Shown: positions 8,946 through 17,811, numbered from the stretch's first letter. The stretch: DNA of 64,000 nt from Pararhizobium sp. IMCC21322 (GCF_030758295.1 NZ_CP132335.1:5060412-5124411); one strand, 5' to 3'. Made by a program: numbers and translations. The notes: generated from the letters alone by a model not told the origin.

Positions 8946-9971
8946 TTACTGCGGGAGTGTTGACACCTCGTCATCCCACTTCTTCAGCAGACGCTTACGC
9001 TCGTCACTGGAGCCATATTTGCCGAAATCATAGTCAATCAGCTTGATGGATGCCAGATCAGGCGCTTTGTCGGATGTCGGTGCCATTGTGTTGGACGGCA
9101 CCTGAAACGCATTCACTTCCAGAGCCAATGCCTGTGCTTCTTTCGACAGCGCCCAGTCATAGAACTTCTTCGCGTTTTCCAGATTGCGAGAGCCTTTGAC
9201 GATTGACATGGAGCCAATCTCATAACCAGTGCCTTCACATGGCGCGACAACTTTGATCGGGAAACCCGCTGCTGCCTGCTTCACCGCATCATGCATGAAC
9301 ACGATACCGATTGTGTTTTCACCGCGCGCGGCCGCCTTGATGGGAGCCGAGCCGGATTTGGTGTACTGATTGATGTTCTTGTGAAGGCCTTTCATGAATT
9401 CAAAGCCTTCTTCCTCTCCAAACAGTTGCACAATGGTGGCAAGTGTTGTGTAGGCGGTACCGGATGAATTCGGGTTCGCCATCTGCACATGGCCTTTATA
9501 TTCAGCCTTCAGCAAATCCTTCCAGCAAGCCGGAACCGGCAGATTGTTTTTGGTCAGCAGATCTTCATTGTAGCCATAGCCAAGGGCACCGGAGTAAATC
9601 CCGATGGTCTTGTCGTTGGCAGAAGTTGCCTGCGAGATGGACCAGTCCTGCAATTCTTTGCGCATTGGCGAAACATAAGCTTCAGTCAGGCCTTCCTCGG
9701 CTGCCTGCAGATGCGGATCGCCCGTACCGCCCCACCAGATGTCGCCCTTTGGATTTGAGGCTTCGGCCTTGATCTGAGCAAAAGTCTCACCGGAGCTTTT
9801 GCGGGTCATGTTGACCTTTATTCCAGTCGCATCCTGAAAACCGTTCGCCATCAATTGGCACCAGTCTTCCTGCGCGCTGCAATAATAGGTGAGTTTTTCA
9901 GCAGCCATGGCGGGTGCCGCCATAAGCGCAGCAAACAGTCCAGCCGAAACGACTGTAAATGTATTTTTCAT
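8946..9971 (-). CDS. Periplasmic substrate-binding protein of an Fe3+/phosphate-ester type ABC importer
   Basis: 341 residues with a clear signal peptide (cleavage likely after AAPAMAA near residue 23). The mature part opens LTYYCSAQEDWCQLMANGF, with two cysteines likely to form a disulfide, and has the DIWWGGTGDPH segment common in the FutA/AfuA/PhnS-like group. Annotation pipelines usually call this family iron(III)-binding, but AfuA of Actinobacillus binds sugar phosphates and related proteins bind 2-aminoethylphosphonate. The neighbouring phosphatase and phosphonate genes make a phosphorylated organic compound at least as likely as iron. A hairpin overlaps its ribosome binding site. Confidence 0.88.
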   Translation of the reverse strand: MKNTFTVVSAGLFAALMAAPAMAAEKLTYYCSAQEDWCQLMANGFQDATGIKVNMTRKSSGETFAQIKAEASNPKGDIWWGGTGDPHLQAAEEGLTEAYVSPMRKELQDWSISQATSANDKTIGIYSGALGYGYNEDLLTKNNLPVPACWKDLLKAEYKGHVQMANPNSSGTAYTTLATIVQLFGEEEGFEFMKGLHKNINQYTKSGSAPIKAAARGENTIGIVFMHDAVKQAAAGFPIKVVAPCEGTGYEIGSMSIVKGSRNLENAKKFYDWALSKEAQALALEVNAFQVPSNTMAPTSDKAPDLASIKLIDYDFGKYGSSDERKRLLKKWDDEVSTLPQ

Positions 9972-9979
9972 AGTGTCCT

Positions 9980-10003
9980 CCCAGAGATCTTGATGTCTCT
10001 GGG
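9980..10003 (-). promoter_or_regulatory. Hairpin touching the ribosome binding site of the binding-protein gene
   Basis: Perfect 8-base inverted repeat CCCAGAGA (9980-9987) and TCTCTGGG (9996-10003) with an 8-base loop. On the coding strand the last three G of the hairpin are the first of GGGAGGA, the Shine-Dalgarno sequence, eight bases before the ATG at 9971. It could limit initiation, stabilise the message or be a protein operator. Sequence observation; function inferred. Confidence 0.5.
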
Positions 10004-10056
10004 GTAGCCTAGGACAAGATTCTCAGCCCGACAATCAATTCTTTATTCGGCTAATT

Positions 10057-10091
10057 AAAAAAGCCGGATGCCAGCGGACGAATTGGCTGGC
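10057..10091 (-). terminator. Possible terminator after the inositol-monophosphatase gene
   Basis: On the minus strand a 6-base GC-rich stem (GCCAGC/GCTGGC, 10070-10091) is followed after seven bases by TTTTTT (10062-10057). The spacing between stem and T-run is longer than in a canonical intrinsic terminator, so this is weak. Confidence 0.35.
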
Positions 10092-10114
10092 TGACAGACC
10101 GAAATTTTCTATTT

Positions 10115-10910
10115 TCAAACAGGGAAAGTGTTGTCGCTCATGACCAACAGATCATCGAAAAGCACGGGTGTTGAGGCGATAACGCGCCCACCGGTCTTGA
10201 GCATCTGATCGGCGCTTTGCTGTTCAATAATTCCGCCGGCCTCAGCGATCAGCAACTGACCTGCCAGACAATCCCAGGCGTTCATATGCGGCTCGGCGTA
10301 ACCGATCAACCGGCCAGCGGCGACATAGGCCAGGCTTAGTCCGCCAGAGGCATTGCGGTAAAACAGGCCACCCTTTTCCGCCAGCACTCTGATAAAGTCG
10401 ACAACCAGACTGGTTTCCGTCCGGCCGTTCATACCAACACCGAAATTACCATCATGGAAGCCTTCGGTCTCTGCCGTTTTCATGGCACGGTCATTGACAA
10501 AAGCGCCCTTGTCTTTGCCCCCCCCAGAACAACTCGTCATTCCAGGGCGCATAAATGACACCGATTTTTGTTTCATCGTCGTGGACACAGGCCAATATGA
10601 CGCACCATGCCGGAATATTATTGACGAAATTGGCCGTGCCATCAATCGGATCAATCACCCAAGTATAGCCGGACGTGCCTTCCACATTGGCATGTTCTTC
10701 TCCAACGATGCCATCATCTGGAAAGTGCTTCGCCAATTCTTCGCGCACAAAGGTTTCCACATCCCGGTCCGCATTGGACACCATGTCCTGAACGCCCTTG
10801 CTTTCAATAATCAGCTTGCCGATATCCTGAAAGAAATCCAGCGCCATGTCTCCGGCACCCTTGGCAATTGTCTTTGCGCTATCTAGCCGTGTGTCGAGTT
10901 CGGAGGTCAT
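10115..10910 (-). pseudogene. Inositol monophosphatase family protein, interrupted by a frameshift in a G8 run
   Basis: Two overlapping frames together give a full-length enzyme of about 264 residues. The first frame (start 10910, AAGGAC upstream) holds GEEH and the WVIDPIDGT metal-binding motif; the second holds the WDCLAG motif and the C terminus. They join at a run of eight C on the plus strand (10518-10525). Removing one base gives FWGGKDKGAFVNDRAM, exactly the family consensus at that place, while the sequence as given stops after ...RFCQ. All Mg-binding motifs are intact, so either this is a sequencing error in a homopolymer, a slippage site, or a very recent mutation. Family role: Mg-dependent hydrolysis of phosphate monoesters. 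Upstream of the importer, it may dephosphorylate the imported compound. Confidence 0.85.
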
Positions 10911-11149
10911 GATGTTGTCCTTTGGGAGATATGAAATCGCATGCAGGAATTGCATGGACTCATTGCATGGTTTCGTAGCAAGCGCTCTCCTTTTAACGAA
11001 GAGTAAGCAACACTTCCATTTCAATTTTGAAGGCAAGCATTCAAAACATTCATCAAAATATTACGCCGGGTCTGTCATAGTGAAATTGCGCGCCAATCCC
11101 GTTCCCCCTCAATCGGCGCCCAATTGTTACATCAACAAGCAGTTCACAC

Positions 11150-11908
11150 ATGCGCTATGCCCTCTTTTACACGCCTCCTGTCAGTCATGGCCTGACACAA
11201 ATTGCTGCTGAATGGCTTGGGCGAGATGCCTATTCCGGTGTGTTTTATAAACAGCCGGTCCACGGTACCCAGAATAGCACTCAAAACAGCACCCAAAACA
11301 GCACGTTGAGCGCAGCCCGCCTTGCAGACCTGACAGCTGCGCCCCGGCGTTATGGATTTCACGGCACATTGAAAGCCCCCTTCCATCTGTCAGAAGACCA
11401 AAGCGAAAACCAGCTTATCAGCGCTATGAAGCGTTTCTGTCAAAGCCGCGAAGCCTTCGCGATGCCAAGTTTGAAAGTTGGGCGATTGGGCCATTTCTTT
11501 GCGCTGGTGCCCGAAAGCAACGCAAGTGATCTGAACCGGTTTGCCGCTGAAATTGTCCGCTATTTTGATATTTTTCGCGCACCCCTGAGCGAAGCGGATT
11601 ATGCAAGACGCAATCCGGACCGGCTGGAAGAGCAGCAACGCGCCTATCTGCAACAATGGGGCTATCCATATATTTTTGACGCCTTTCGCTTTCATATGAC
11701 ATTAACCGGGGCTGTTCCAGACGCGGAAGCTGACCAGATGGAAGACATTTTAAAACCGCTGTTTGACCCGCTTCTGCAAAAACCGTTGATGTGTGATCAT
11801 CTGACATTGTTTTGCGAAGTTGAAAAAGGCGCGCCCTTTATCATTCACACCGCAGTTCCGCTTGGTCCGCTTGCCACATCCCCAATCACAAAGGCTCAAT
11901 CGCTGTGA
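11150..11908 (+). CDS. DUF1045 putative phosphonate metabolism protein (2H-phosphoesterase-like)
   Basis: 252 residues, the family found in C-P lyase operons. Two HxT motifs are visible, FHGTLKAPF near residue 71 and FRFHMTLTG near residue 184, the arrangement of 2H phosphoesterases that act on cyclic phosphates. A cyclic ribose phosphate is formed by C-P lyase, so a role in opening or processing it is a reasonable inference. The stop overlaps the start of phnM (GTGA). Residues 40-51 are a TQNS triplicate encoded by a 12-base tandem repeat, an unusual insert in a surface loop. Confidence 0.88.
   Translation: MRYALFYTPPVSHGLTQIAAEWLGRDAYSGVFYKQPVHGTQNSTQNSTQNSTLSAARLADLTAAPRRYGFHGTLKAPFHLSEDQSENQLISAMKRFCQSREAFAMPSLKVGRLGHFFALVPESNASDLNRFAAEIVRYFDIFRAPLSEADYARRNPDRLEEQQRAYLQQWGYPYIFDAFRFHMTLTGAVPDAEADQMEDILKPLFDPLLQKPLMCDHLTLFCEVEKGAPFIIHTAVPLGPLATSPITKAQSL
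11267..11302 (+). repeat. 12-base tandem repeat, three imperfect copies, inside the DUF1045 gene
   Basis: Units ACCCAGAATAGC, ACTCAAAACAGC and ACCCAAAACAGC run head to tail and encode (TQNS)x3. The unit keeps the frame, so copy-number change would lengthen or shorten the protein by four residues. Confidence 0.8.
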
Positions 11909-13047
11909 GTTCCGAAACTGTTTTCCGCAACGCCAACATCATTCTGGAAACCGAGATTATCAACGGCTCGGTGCAAGTGCGGAATGGCCTGATTGCTGAC
12001 ATCACCCAAGGGTCCTCGACCATTGGCGAGGATTTTGAGGCCGATTATCTGCTGCCCGGACTGGTGGAACTGCACACGGATCACCTGGAAGGCCATTATT
12101 CGCCGCGCCCCGGCCAGCGCTGGAATGTAACGGCTGCGATCCAGTCCCATGATGCGCAGATTTCAGCGGCAGGCATTACAACTGTTCTGGATTGCCTGCG
12201 CATTGGCACAAATAATGAGGGCAATGATTTCGAAGAAGATGAAATGCGCAAAATGGCGGACGCTCTTAAAAAAGCGGGCCAGGAGGGGCGATTGCGTGCA
12301 GAGCATCTGCTGCATTTAAGGTGCGAAGTGTCAGCATCTGATGTGATGGAACAATTTGCACAGTTCGATGGCGTATCGGAAATCCGGCTCGTATCACTGA
12401 TGGATCACGCGCCGGGACAGCGCCAATTCCAATCCATGGAACAATACACCCTCTACTACAAGACCATGAAGGGTCTTTCCGACGAAGCCTTTGATATTTT
12501 TGTGAAAAACCGCATTGCCCGGTCTGATCGTTATTCTGACCCGCACCGTAAAATGCTTGCCGATATTTGCAACAAACGCGGCATACCCATGGCCAGTCAT
12601 GACGATGCCAGTCTGGATCACGTGCAGGAATCCATTGATTTCGGTGTTCGGCTGGCAGAGTTTCCAACCAGTCTTGAAGCAGCCAAAGCCTCTCATGATG
12701 CGGGTTTAAGGGTGTTGATGGGTGCGCCGAATGTTGTGCGCGGCGGCTCCCACTCCGGCAATATTGCCGCCGCTGATCTGGCAAAGTCCGGTGTGCTTGA
12801 TGTTCTGTCATCTGATTACGTGCCATTCAGCATCATGCATGCCCCCTTTGTGCTGGCAGATGATCCCGATATGGCATTGCCACAAGCGATTGCCATGGTC
12901 ACCGCAACACCTGCAAAAGCCGTTGGCCTGGACGATCGGGGCCGCATTGAAGCCGGTTTACGGGCCGATCTTGTCAGGGTTCGGCACAGTGACGACGAAG
13001 TTCCACTGGTCCGGTCTGTCTGGCGGCAAGGACAGCGGGTAAGCTGA
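11905..13047 (+). CDS. phnM: Alpha-D-ribose 1-methylphosphonate 5-triphosphate diphosphatase PhnM
   Basis: 380 residues, amidohydrolase superfamily. It shows HTDHLEGH near residue 55 and SHDDAS near residue 232, the metal-binding and catalytic pattern of PhnM. The enzyme removes pyrophosphate from ribose 1-methylphosphonate 5-triphosphate, giving the 5-phosphate on which C-P lyase acts. The GTG start overlaps the DUF1045 stop by four bases, and the stop shares a base with phnN (TGATG), so three proteins are translated together. The C-P lyase core (phnGHIJKL) is not in this window. Confidence 0.92.
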   Translation: MSSETVFRNANIILETEIINGSVQVRNGLIADITQGSSTIGEDFEADYLLPGLVELHTDHLEGHYSPRPGQRWNVTAAIQSHDAQISAAGITTVLDCLRIGTNNEGNDFEEDEMRKMADALKKAGQEGRLRAEHLLHLRCEVSASDVMEQFAQFDGVSEIRLVSLMDHAPGQRQFQSMEQYTLYYKTMKGLSDEAFDIFVKNRIARSDRYSDPHRKMLADICNKRGIPMASHDDASLDHVQESIDFGVRLAEFPTSLEAAKASHDAGLRVLMGAPNVVRGGSHSGNIAAADLAKSGVLDVLSSDYVPFSIMHAPFVLADDPDMALPQAIAMVTATPAKAVGLDDRGRIEAGLRADLVRVRHSDDEVPLVRSVWRQGQRVS

Positions 13048-13646
13048 TGCCGCTGATGTCTGATCAAACGACGGGTCACACCACTGGCCACCCGACCGGA
13101 ACCGTTTTTGTAATTGTCGGCCCAAGCGGCTCGGGAAAAGATACGCTCATAAACTGGTTGCGTGCTGAACTGCAGGACCGCAGTGAAATTCTGTTCGTCC
13201 GCCGTATTGTGACGCGCCCTTCTGACAAGGGTCATGAGGATCATGACACCATGGAACTTGCGCAATTTCTGTCTGCCAAAGAGGCTGGCGCATTCGCCAC
13301 AACCTGGCAGGCTCATGATCTGCATTATGCCATTCCCGCCTCCGCCAAAGATCATGTGGATCTGGGTGGTTTGGCAATTCTGAACGGCGCACGCCGTGCA
13401 TTGGGTCAACTGGAAGCGACTTTCGCCCAGTTGCAGATCATCCATCTGGATGTGGCCCCTGCCATTCTTGCCGGACGGCTTGCCAATCGTGGACGCAACA
13501 GCGACACAAACCTGTCCGCAAGGCTGGCCCAGCAGAAGCTCGATCTTCAGGCCAAAACACCCATCATTCATGTCAAAAATGACGGCCCGGTGGACGAGGC
13601 TGGGCGGCAGATTGTGAAGCTGATTGACCAGCATCAACAGCGATGA
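13047..13646 (+). CDS. phnN: Ribose 1,5-bisphosphate phosphokinase PhnN
   Basis: 199 residues of guanylate-kinase fold with the P-loop GPSGSGKDTL near residues 24-33. PhnN phosphorylates ribose 1,5-bisphosphate to PRPP, the salvage step at the end of the C-P lyase pathway. Its ATG shares one base with the phnM stop. The first 20 residues (GHTTGHPTGT) are low-complexity and poorly conserved in the family; a slightly later start is possible. Confidence 0.92.
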   Translation: MPLMSDQTTGHTTGHPTGTVFVIVGPSGSGKDTLINWLRAELQDRSEILFVRRIVTRPSDKGHEDHDTMELAQFLSAKEAGAFATTWQAHDLHYAIPASAKDHVDLGGLAILNGARRALGQLEATFAQLQIIHLDVAPAILAGRLANRGRNSDTNLSARLAQQKLDLQAKTPIIHVKNDGPVDEAGRQIVKLIDQHQQR

Positions 13647-13734
13647 TCAGAAAATGAACAGATTCAAAATAACCGTTGAGTTTGCGCTGCAATAGTCTAT
13701 CGATACCCGCGCAAATGGTTGGATTTTAGCGATT

Positions 13735-14562
13735 ATGATGTCTTCACTTGATACTGGCACCCTGATTATCATGGTGCTTTCCATGGCAGCGGCTGGCGGT
13801 GTAACTGGCATTCTGGCAGGTCTGTTCGGCATTGGCGGCGGAGCCGTTTTGGTGCCAATTCTCGTCGAATTCCTGAACTTTCAGGGTGTCGCCCCACAAG
13901 TACAGGCCCATATTGCTGTCGGCACCTCCCTTGCCATCATCGTTCCGACCTCCCTGCGTTCCTTTCGCGCACATCAAAAGCGCGGTGCGCCCGATGAAGC
14001 GTTGTTGCGTAACTGGGTGCTTATGGTGCCCCTGGGAGTGATAATCGCATCCTTCATTGTTGCCTTTGTCTCCGGAGAAGTGCTGAAACTCGTATTTGCC
14101 GTAGTCGCGCTCCTGATCGCTGTAAAAATGCTGTTCAACCGCGCCAAATGGAGCCTTGGCGAAGATCTGCCCGGCCAGCCCGTCAAAGGCGGTGTTGGTT
14201 TCTTCATCGGGTTCATTTCCACCTTCATGGGCATTGGCGGCGGCAATCTGAACAATGTTTTCATGACCTCTTATGGACGTCCCATCCATCAGGCCGTCGC
14301 AACCTCCGCGGGCCTTGGTGCGCTGATAGCGATACCAGGTACCCTCACCTATGTAGTGAGTGGCTGGGGCAATCCTGATCTGCCACCCTTCTCACTGGGA
14401 TATATCAACTTGCTGGCCTTTATCCTGATCATGCCGATCAGCATGCTGGTTGCGCCGGTGGGTGTGAAACTGGCCCATGGACTTTCCAAGCGTCAGATGG
14501 AGATCGCCTTCGGTGTGTTTCTGATTATCGTCTCGGCACGCTTCTTCTATTCAGTGCTTTGA
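13735..14562 (+). CDS. TauE/SafE (TSUP) family membrane transporter
   Basis: 275 residues with about eight membrane segments and the two repeated family motifs, GLFGIGGGAVLVP near residue 29 and TFMGIGGGNLNNV near residue 163. TSUP proteins export sulfite, sulfoacetate or related organosulfur anions; the substrate here is not determined. It could remove sulfite made from sulfolactate by enzymes elsewhere in the window, but there is no physical link. An ATG one codon downstream is also possible. It converges on the next gene with a 12-base overlap. Confidence 0.88.
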   Translation: MMSSLDTGTLIIMVLSMAAAGGVTGILAGLFGIGGGAVLVPILVEFLNFQGVAPQVQAHIAVGTSLAIIVPTSLRSFRAHQKRGAPDEALLRNWVLMVPLGVIIASFIVAFVSGEVLKLVFAVVALLIAVKMLFNRAKWSLGEDLPGQPVKGGVGFFIGFISTFMGIGGGNLNNVFMTSYGRPIHQAVATSAGLGALIAIPGTLTYVVSGWGNPDLPPFSLGYINLLAFILIMPISMLVAPVGVKLAHGLSKRQMEIAFGVFLIIVSARFFYSVL

Positions 14563-15423
14563 CTGAAACGATAGAAGCGTCGTTGCCAGCACAATGATTG
14601 TAGCGCCGATAATGGTGTTCAGCGTCGGCACTTCATTGAACACCAAAAAGCCCACCGTTCCGGAAATAATCAGGCTGGAATAGCCAAGCGGCCCCAGAAA
14701 GCCGGCATCCCCTTTCCAATGTGCCTGCAGAAAACAGAACTGGGCGCATTGCGAAAAGACACCAACAGCCAATAGAAATGGCAGATGATTCGGCGCAATG
14801 AACACCCATGTCTGGCTCGCCGGCAGCGCAGTCAGAAGTGCCAAACCGGCGGTATAAAAGGCCATCATCACAACCGCAGGCGTGCCCTTCAGCTTTCGCG
14901 TTACGATGATCGCAGCAGTCCCGGAAAACACCGTGATTGTGACCGCCAGCAGCCCCCAGGACCAGGGCACATTGTCCGGGCTGAGTGCTATCAGAATGCC
15001 AATGAGACCGACAGCGCCTGCCGCCCATCGGACCAGCGGCACCTTTTCACCCAACACAAAAGCGGCCATGGCAATCAGCACCAATGGCCGGGTAAAATTC
15101 ATGGTCATGAACAGCGCCAATGGCAGGCGTGCCACGGCAAAAAAACTGGCTGTCAGAGTAACGGTCGACAAGGCAATGCGCAGGATTTGCAATCCCCAAT
15201 GCTTAATCTTCGCAAAAGCCTGCCGTTCCCGCCAGACCCAGGGCAACAACAGCAACAGACCCACCAGCGCACGCAAGAACACAATTTGCCAGGACGGATA
15301 GCCGCCCCCCAGTGTCTTGACGATGGATATGGCCCAGATATTGAGGCTCATATCCGCAATCAGCCAGACACCGGCTTTCAAATTCTCTGACTGTGTTGCG
15401 CCGAGCGTTTGTGGCTCAGGCAT
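14551..15423 (-). CDS. EamA/DMT-family transporter
   Basis: About 290 residues, ten predicted membrane helices in two EamA repeats. The ATG at 15423 overlaps the stop of the PIG-L gene by eight bases, so I prefer it to the TTG at 15432. DMT proteins usually export amino acids, nucleosides or drugs. Its place as last gene in the ROK-PIG-L-DMT operon suggests movement of a substrate or product of the deacetylase pathway. It overlaps the convergent TauE gene by 12 bases. Confidence 0.85.
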   Translation of the reverse strand: MPEPQTLGATQSENLKAGVWLIADMSLNIWAISIVKTLGGGYPSWQIVFLRALVGLLLLLPWVWRERQAFAKIKHWGLQILRIALSTVTLTASFFAVARLPLALFMTMNFTRPLVLIAMAAFVLGEKVPLVRWAAGAVGLIGILIALSPDNVPWSWGLLAVTITVFSGTAAIIVTRKLKGTPAVVMMAFYTAGLALLTALPASQTWVFIAPNHLPFLLAVGVFSQCAQFCFLQAHWKGDAGFLGPLGYSSLIISGTVGFLVFNEVPTLNTIIGATIIVLATTLLSFQSKH

Positions 15424-17794
15424 CTGCCACAAGATTTGCCATGAGCCTGAAGGCGCCGGGCGTCAGTTTCTCCATTTGATGATGTAAAATCAGCGAAGTG
15501 TGCGTGTGCCGACCATAGCCGATACGGGCAGACAGCAGCGCACCCTCATGCGGGTCTTCGCTGGGGTCGGCCATCGAGAGCAGCGGCTTGTAATCACTCG
15601 CCCAGGCTTTGGCAAAATAGAGCCCACGCTCCTTGTGCCAGTTCGCCCAGTCCCCTGCATTAATTCGGTTGGGACTATTGAGCAGCTTATGATCTTTGAT
15701 CAGATGCGTCACCGCGGCATTCTCATCCGTGACGCGCCAACGCAGGGATGGTTTGCCAATCTCCAGATGGCGCGGTGGCACCTCATCTGCATCCCAGGCA
15801 TCCCATGGCCGATGGTAGAGCGTCAGCAGGTGGCCGCCCCTCTCGATCCAGGAATGTACAAGAGCCATGGCAGCCCGCAATGCCGGGCGCGTGCGCAGGG
15901 CAAAAATGCCAACAACCAGCGTATCAAATTCGCTGAGATCAGCTTCCGTCAGTTGATCGTCGGCAAGCTCTGTCACGTTCAAACCGAGGGCCCGCAGCCA
16001 ATGCGCCACACGATCATTGCCACCGCCCACATAGGCGATTGAAACATCCGGCAAGGTCACATCAACAACCCGCAATGTCAGGAGCGCAGGCGTGGCGCGC
16101 ATCCGCTGCGCAATGTGCGGATAGGAAAAACGGCGCACCATCATGGCGTTCCGCCCGCCCAGCAATAGCGGAATTTTGTAAAGGCCGGGCTCTACATCAT
16201 CCGGCACTGTCAGGGTGAACCCGGTTTCCGAAGGCGAAGCCTGCCAGGCTCCGCTTTGGTCGGGCAGAACCAGTTCGGCTTTGGCATGCTGCGGAAAAAT
16301 ATCACCAAGCTGAAGAGCAACATGTCTGCCCGGTGCCGCCCGGTTGATCACCGCGCAATCAGGCACCATGGTGGCACTTCTGGCTGGCAGAACCAGCGGC
16401 GGTGTTTCAAACGCCATGCTGCTGACAGATGTGACACCGTCATACGTCAGCAGAAAACGCACCGAAGGGGCCGCTGCATGACCGGGAATGTAGCGCGCCG
16501 GATAGGGATCAGATACGGGCGCACGATGTGACACCGACATGACCTCATCTTCAAGCTTCCAGCCTTCTTCCAGAACCGGTTCAGCCTTCACCACAACGTC
16601 ACGAATGGCGGCCGGCTTGATCTGCAAATCCACAGGCACCGCGTCGCCCGGCCGAAGAGCGTCCTGACCAAGCGTGGCCAGCACATCGGCACCTGTCGCA
16701 ATGCGGATCACATGAGATAATTGCTCTTCTTTCAAAAGCAGACGATGCAACACCTCACTCTGGCTTTCTTCCGGGCAGGCCTGATAGGCGAGGCGAATGG
16801 GCCTTAGAGCGTCCGTTGCCGCTTTGAGAACTGCGTTGAAATGTGGAAAGCTTTCCAGCGCCGCAAGGCAGGCTTTATGGGCCAGCTGCAAGTCCCCTGC
16901 AATAACATCCGCATTGGCGAATTCCGCAAGTGCGCCAAGATTGGCGGGCAGTCCACTGCTCAGCGTCTCGTCAGGTCCGTCCAGACGCGATTGGGACAAA
17001 TGCAATGGCCATTTGTTGCTGGCCCCGAACGGGACCCAGGAACCCATCCCCTGTGTGCGGTGAAAAACCCTGGATTGCTGACCGATCTGCGCCCAGCTCC
17101 AGCCGGTCACTGGGTCCTCGCCATCGGCATCAATCACCAGACTTACGGGCGGCGGCGGCAAATCATCATCATAAGCGTCACCGGCACCAGACCACGCCGG
17201 AAGATAGATTTTCTTCACTTCCCATGGCGCCAATGCAATTTCGGTATACTCTGAATCACCCGCTGCCTTGGCTGCCTGAAAAGCCATCTGCGTCATGGCC
17301 CGGTGGTGTCCATGCTGTCCGGGAATGTCCAGAAAGGTGGGGCAGATAATGTCTGGCCGCTCTGTTCGAAGAATTTCCACAAACCGCTTCAAAGTGCGTT
17401 CCGGGCCCCATTTCTGAAGGGTTTCCTCGCCGCTTTTGGAAAAGCCAAAATCAAAAACGCTGTCGTCCGGGCTCTCCGAGAGCCAATAAAGACGCAGATT
17501 GAGCACATCTGCCGCGCGTTCCATTTCCGCTGTGCGGACAACGCCAAGATCCCCGGTGGCCTCTGTACCAAGATCATTCTGTCCGCCCTCGCCCCGATTG
17601 GCACAGGCGCAGGACAGTGACAGCCCGTCCCGAAAGCCAAGCGCTGCCAGCATCTGTGACGTTTCATCATCAGGATGCGCGCCCGTATTCATGAACGACA
17701 CAACGCTTTTGAGCGGCTGCAATGCCCGCCACAGAGCTACGATACGGGGCGACTGCATCTGATCGAAAATGCGTTGTGGATCAGTCTTCGGCAT
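15416..17794 (-). CDS. Large PIG-L/LmbE-family deacetylase with C-terminal extension
   Basis: 792 residues, more than three times the usual 220-280 of the family. The N-terminal 250 residues carry the zinc site: AHPDDE (H40, D43) and H161/H163/H164 in GQHGHHRA. PIG-L enzymes deacetylate N-acetylglucosamine conjugates (GlcNAc-PI, GlcNAc-Ins, GlcNAc-malate). The middle looks beta-rich, and the last 200 residues contain FDTLVVGIFALRTRPAL and WIERGGHLLTLYHRP, resembling a glutamine-amidotransferase-like or ThuA-like Rossmann domain. No signal peptide, so cytoplasmic. It starts 17 bases after the ROK regulator stop and overlaps the DMT transporter. Its substrate is probably brought in by the divergent ABC importer. 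Confidence 0.85.
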   Translation of the reverse strand: MPKTDPQRIFDQMQSPRIVALWRALQPLKSVVSFMNTGAHPDDETSQMLAALGFRDGLSLSCACANRGEGGQNDLGTEATGDLGVVRTAEMERAADVLNLRLYWLSESPDDSVFDFGFSKSGEETLQKWGPERTLKRFVEILRTERPDIICPTFLDIPGQHGHHRAMTQMAFQAAKAAGDSEYTEIALAPWEVKKIYLPAWSGAGDAYDDDLPPPPVSLVIDADGEDPVTGWSWAQIGQQSRVFHRTQGMGSWVPFGASNKWPLHLSQSRLDGPDETLSSGLPANLGALAEFANADVIAGDLQLAHKACLAALESFPHFNAVLKAATDALRPIRLAYQACPEESQSEVLHRLLLKEEQLSHVIRIATGADVLATLGQDALRPGDAVPVDLQIKPAAIRDVVVKAEPVLEEGWKLEDEVMSVSHRAPVSDPYPARYIPGHAAAPSVRFLLTYDGVTSVSSMAFETPPLVLPARSATMVPDCAVINRAAPGRHVALQLGDIFPQHAKAELVLPDQSGAWQASPSETGFTLTVPDDVEPGLYKIPLLLGGRNAMMVRRFSYPHIAQRMRATPALLTLRVVDVTLPDVSIAYVGGGNDRVAHWLRALGLNVTELADDQLTEADLSEFDTLVVGIFALRTRPALRAAMALVHSWIERGGHLLTLYHRPWDAWDADEVPPRHLEIGKPSLRWRVTDENAAVTHLIKDHKLLNSPNRINAGDWANWHKERGLYFAKAWASDYKPLLSMADPSEDPHEGALLSARIGYGRHTHTSLILHHQMEKLTPGAFRLMANLVADA

Positions 17795-17811
17795 TATTCA
17801 GCACTTCCAGG

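Noticed and set aside
5635-9971. Calling the importer an iron(III) transporter
   Set aside because: The family is mixed in substrate and the neighbours concern phosphate esters and phosphonates; left as undetermined.
11072-11078. CTGTCAT resembling half a Pho box before DUF1045
   Set aside because: The second half site at the required spacing is absent, so PhoB control is not supported.
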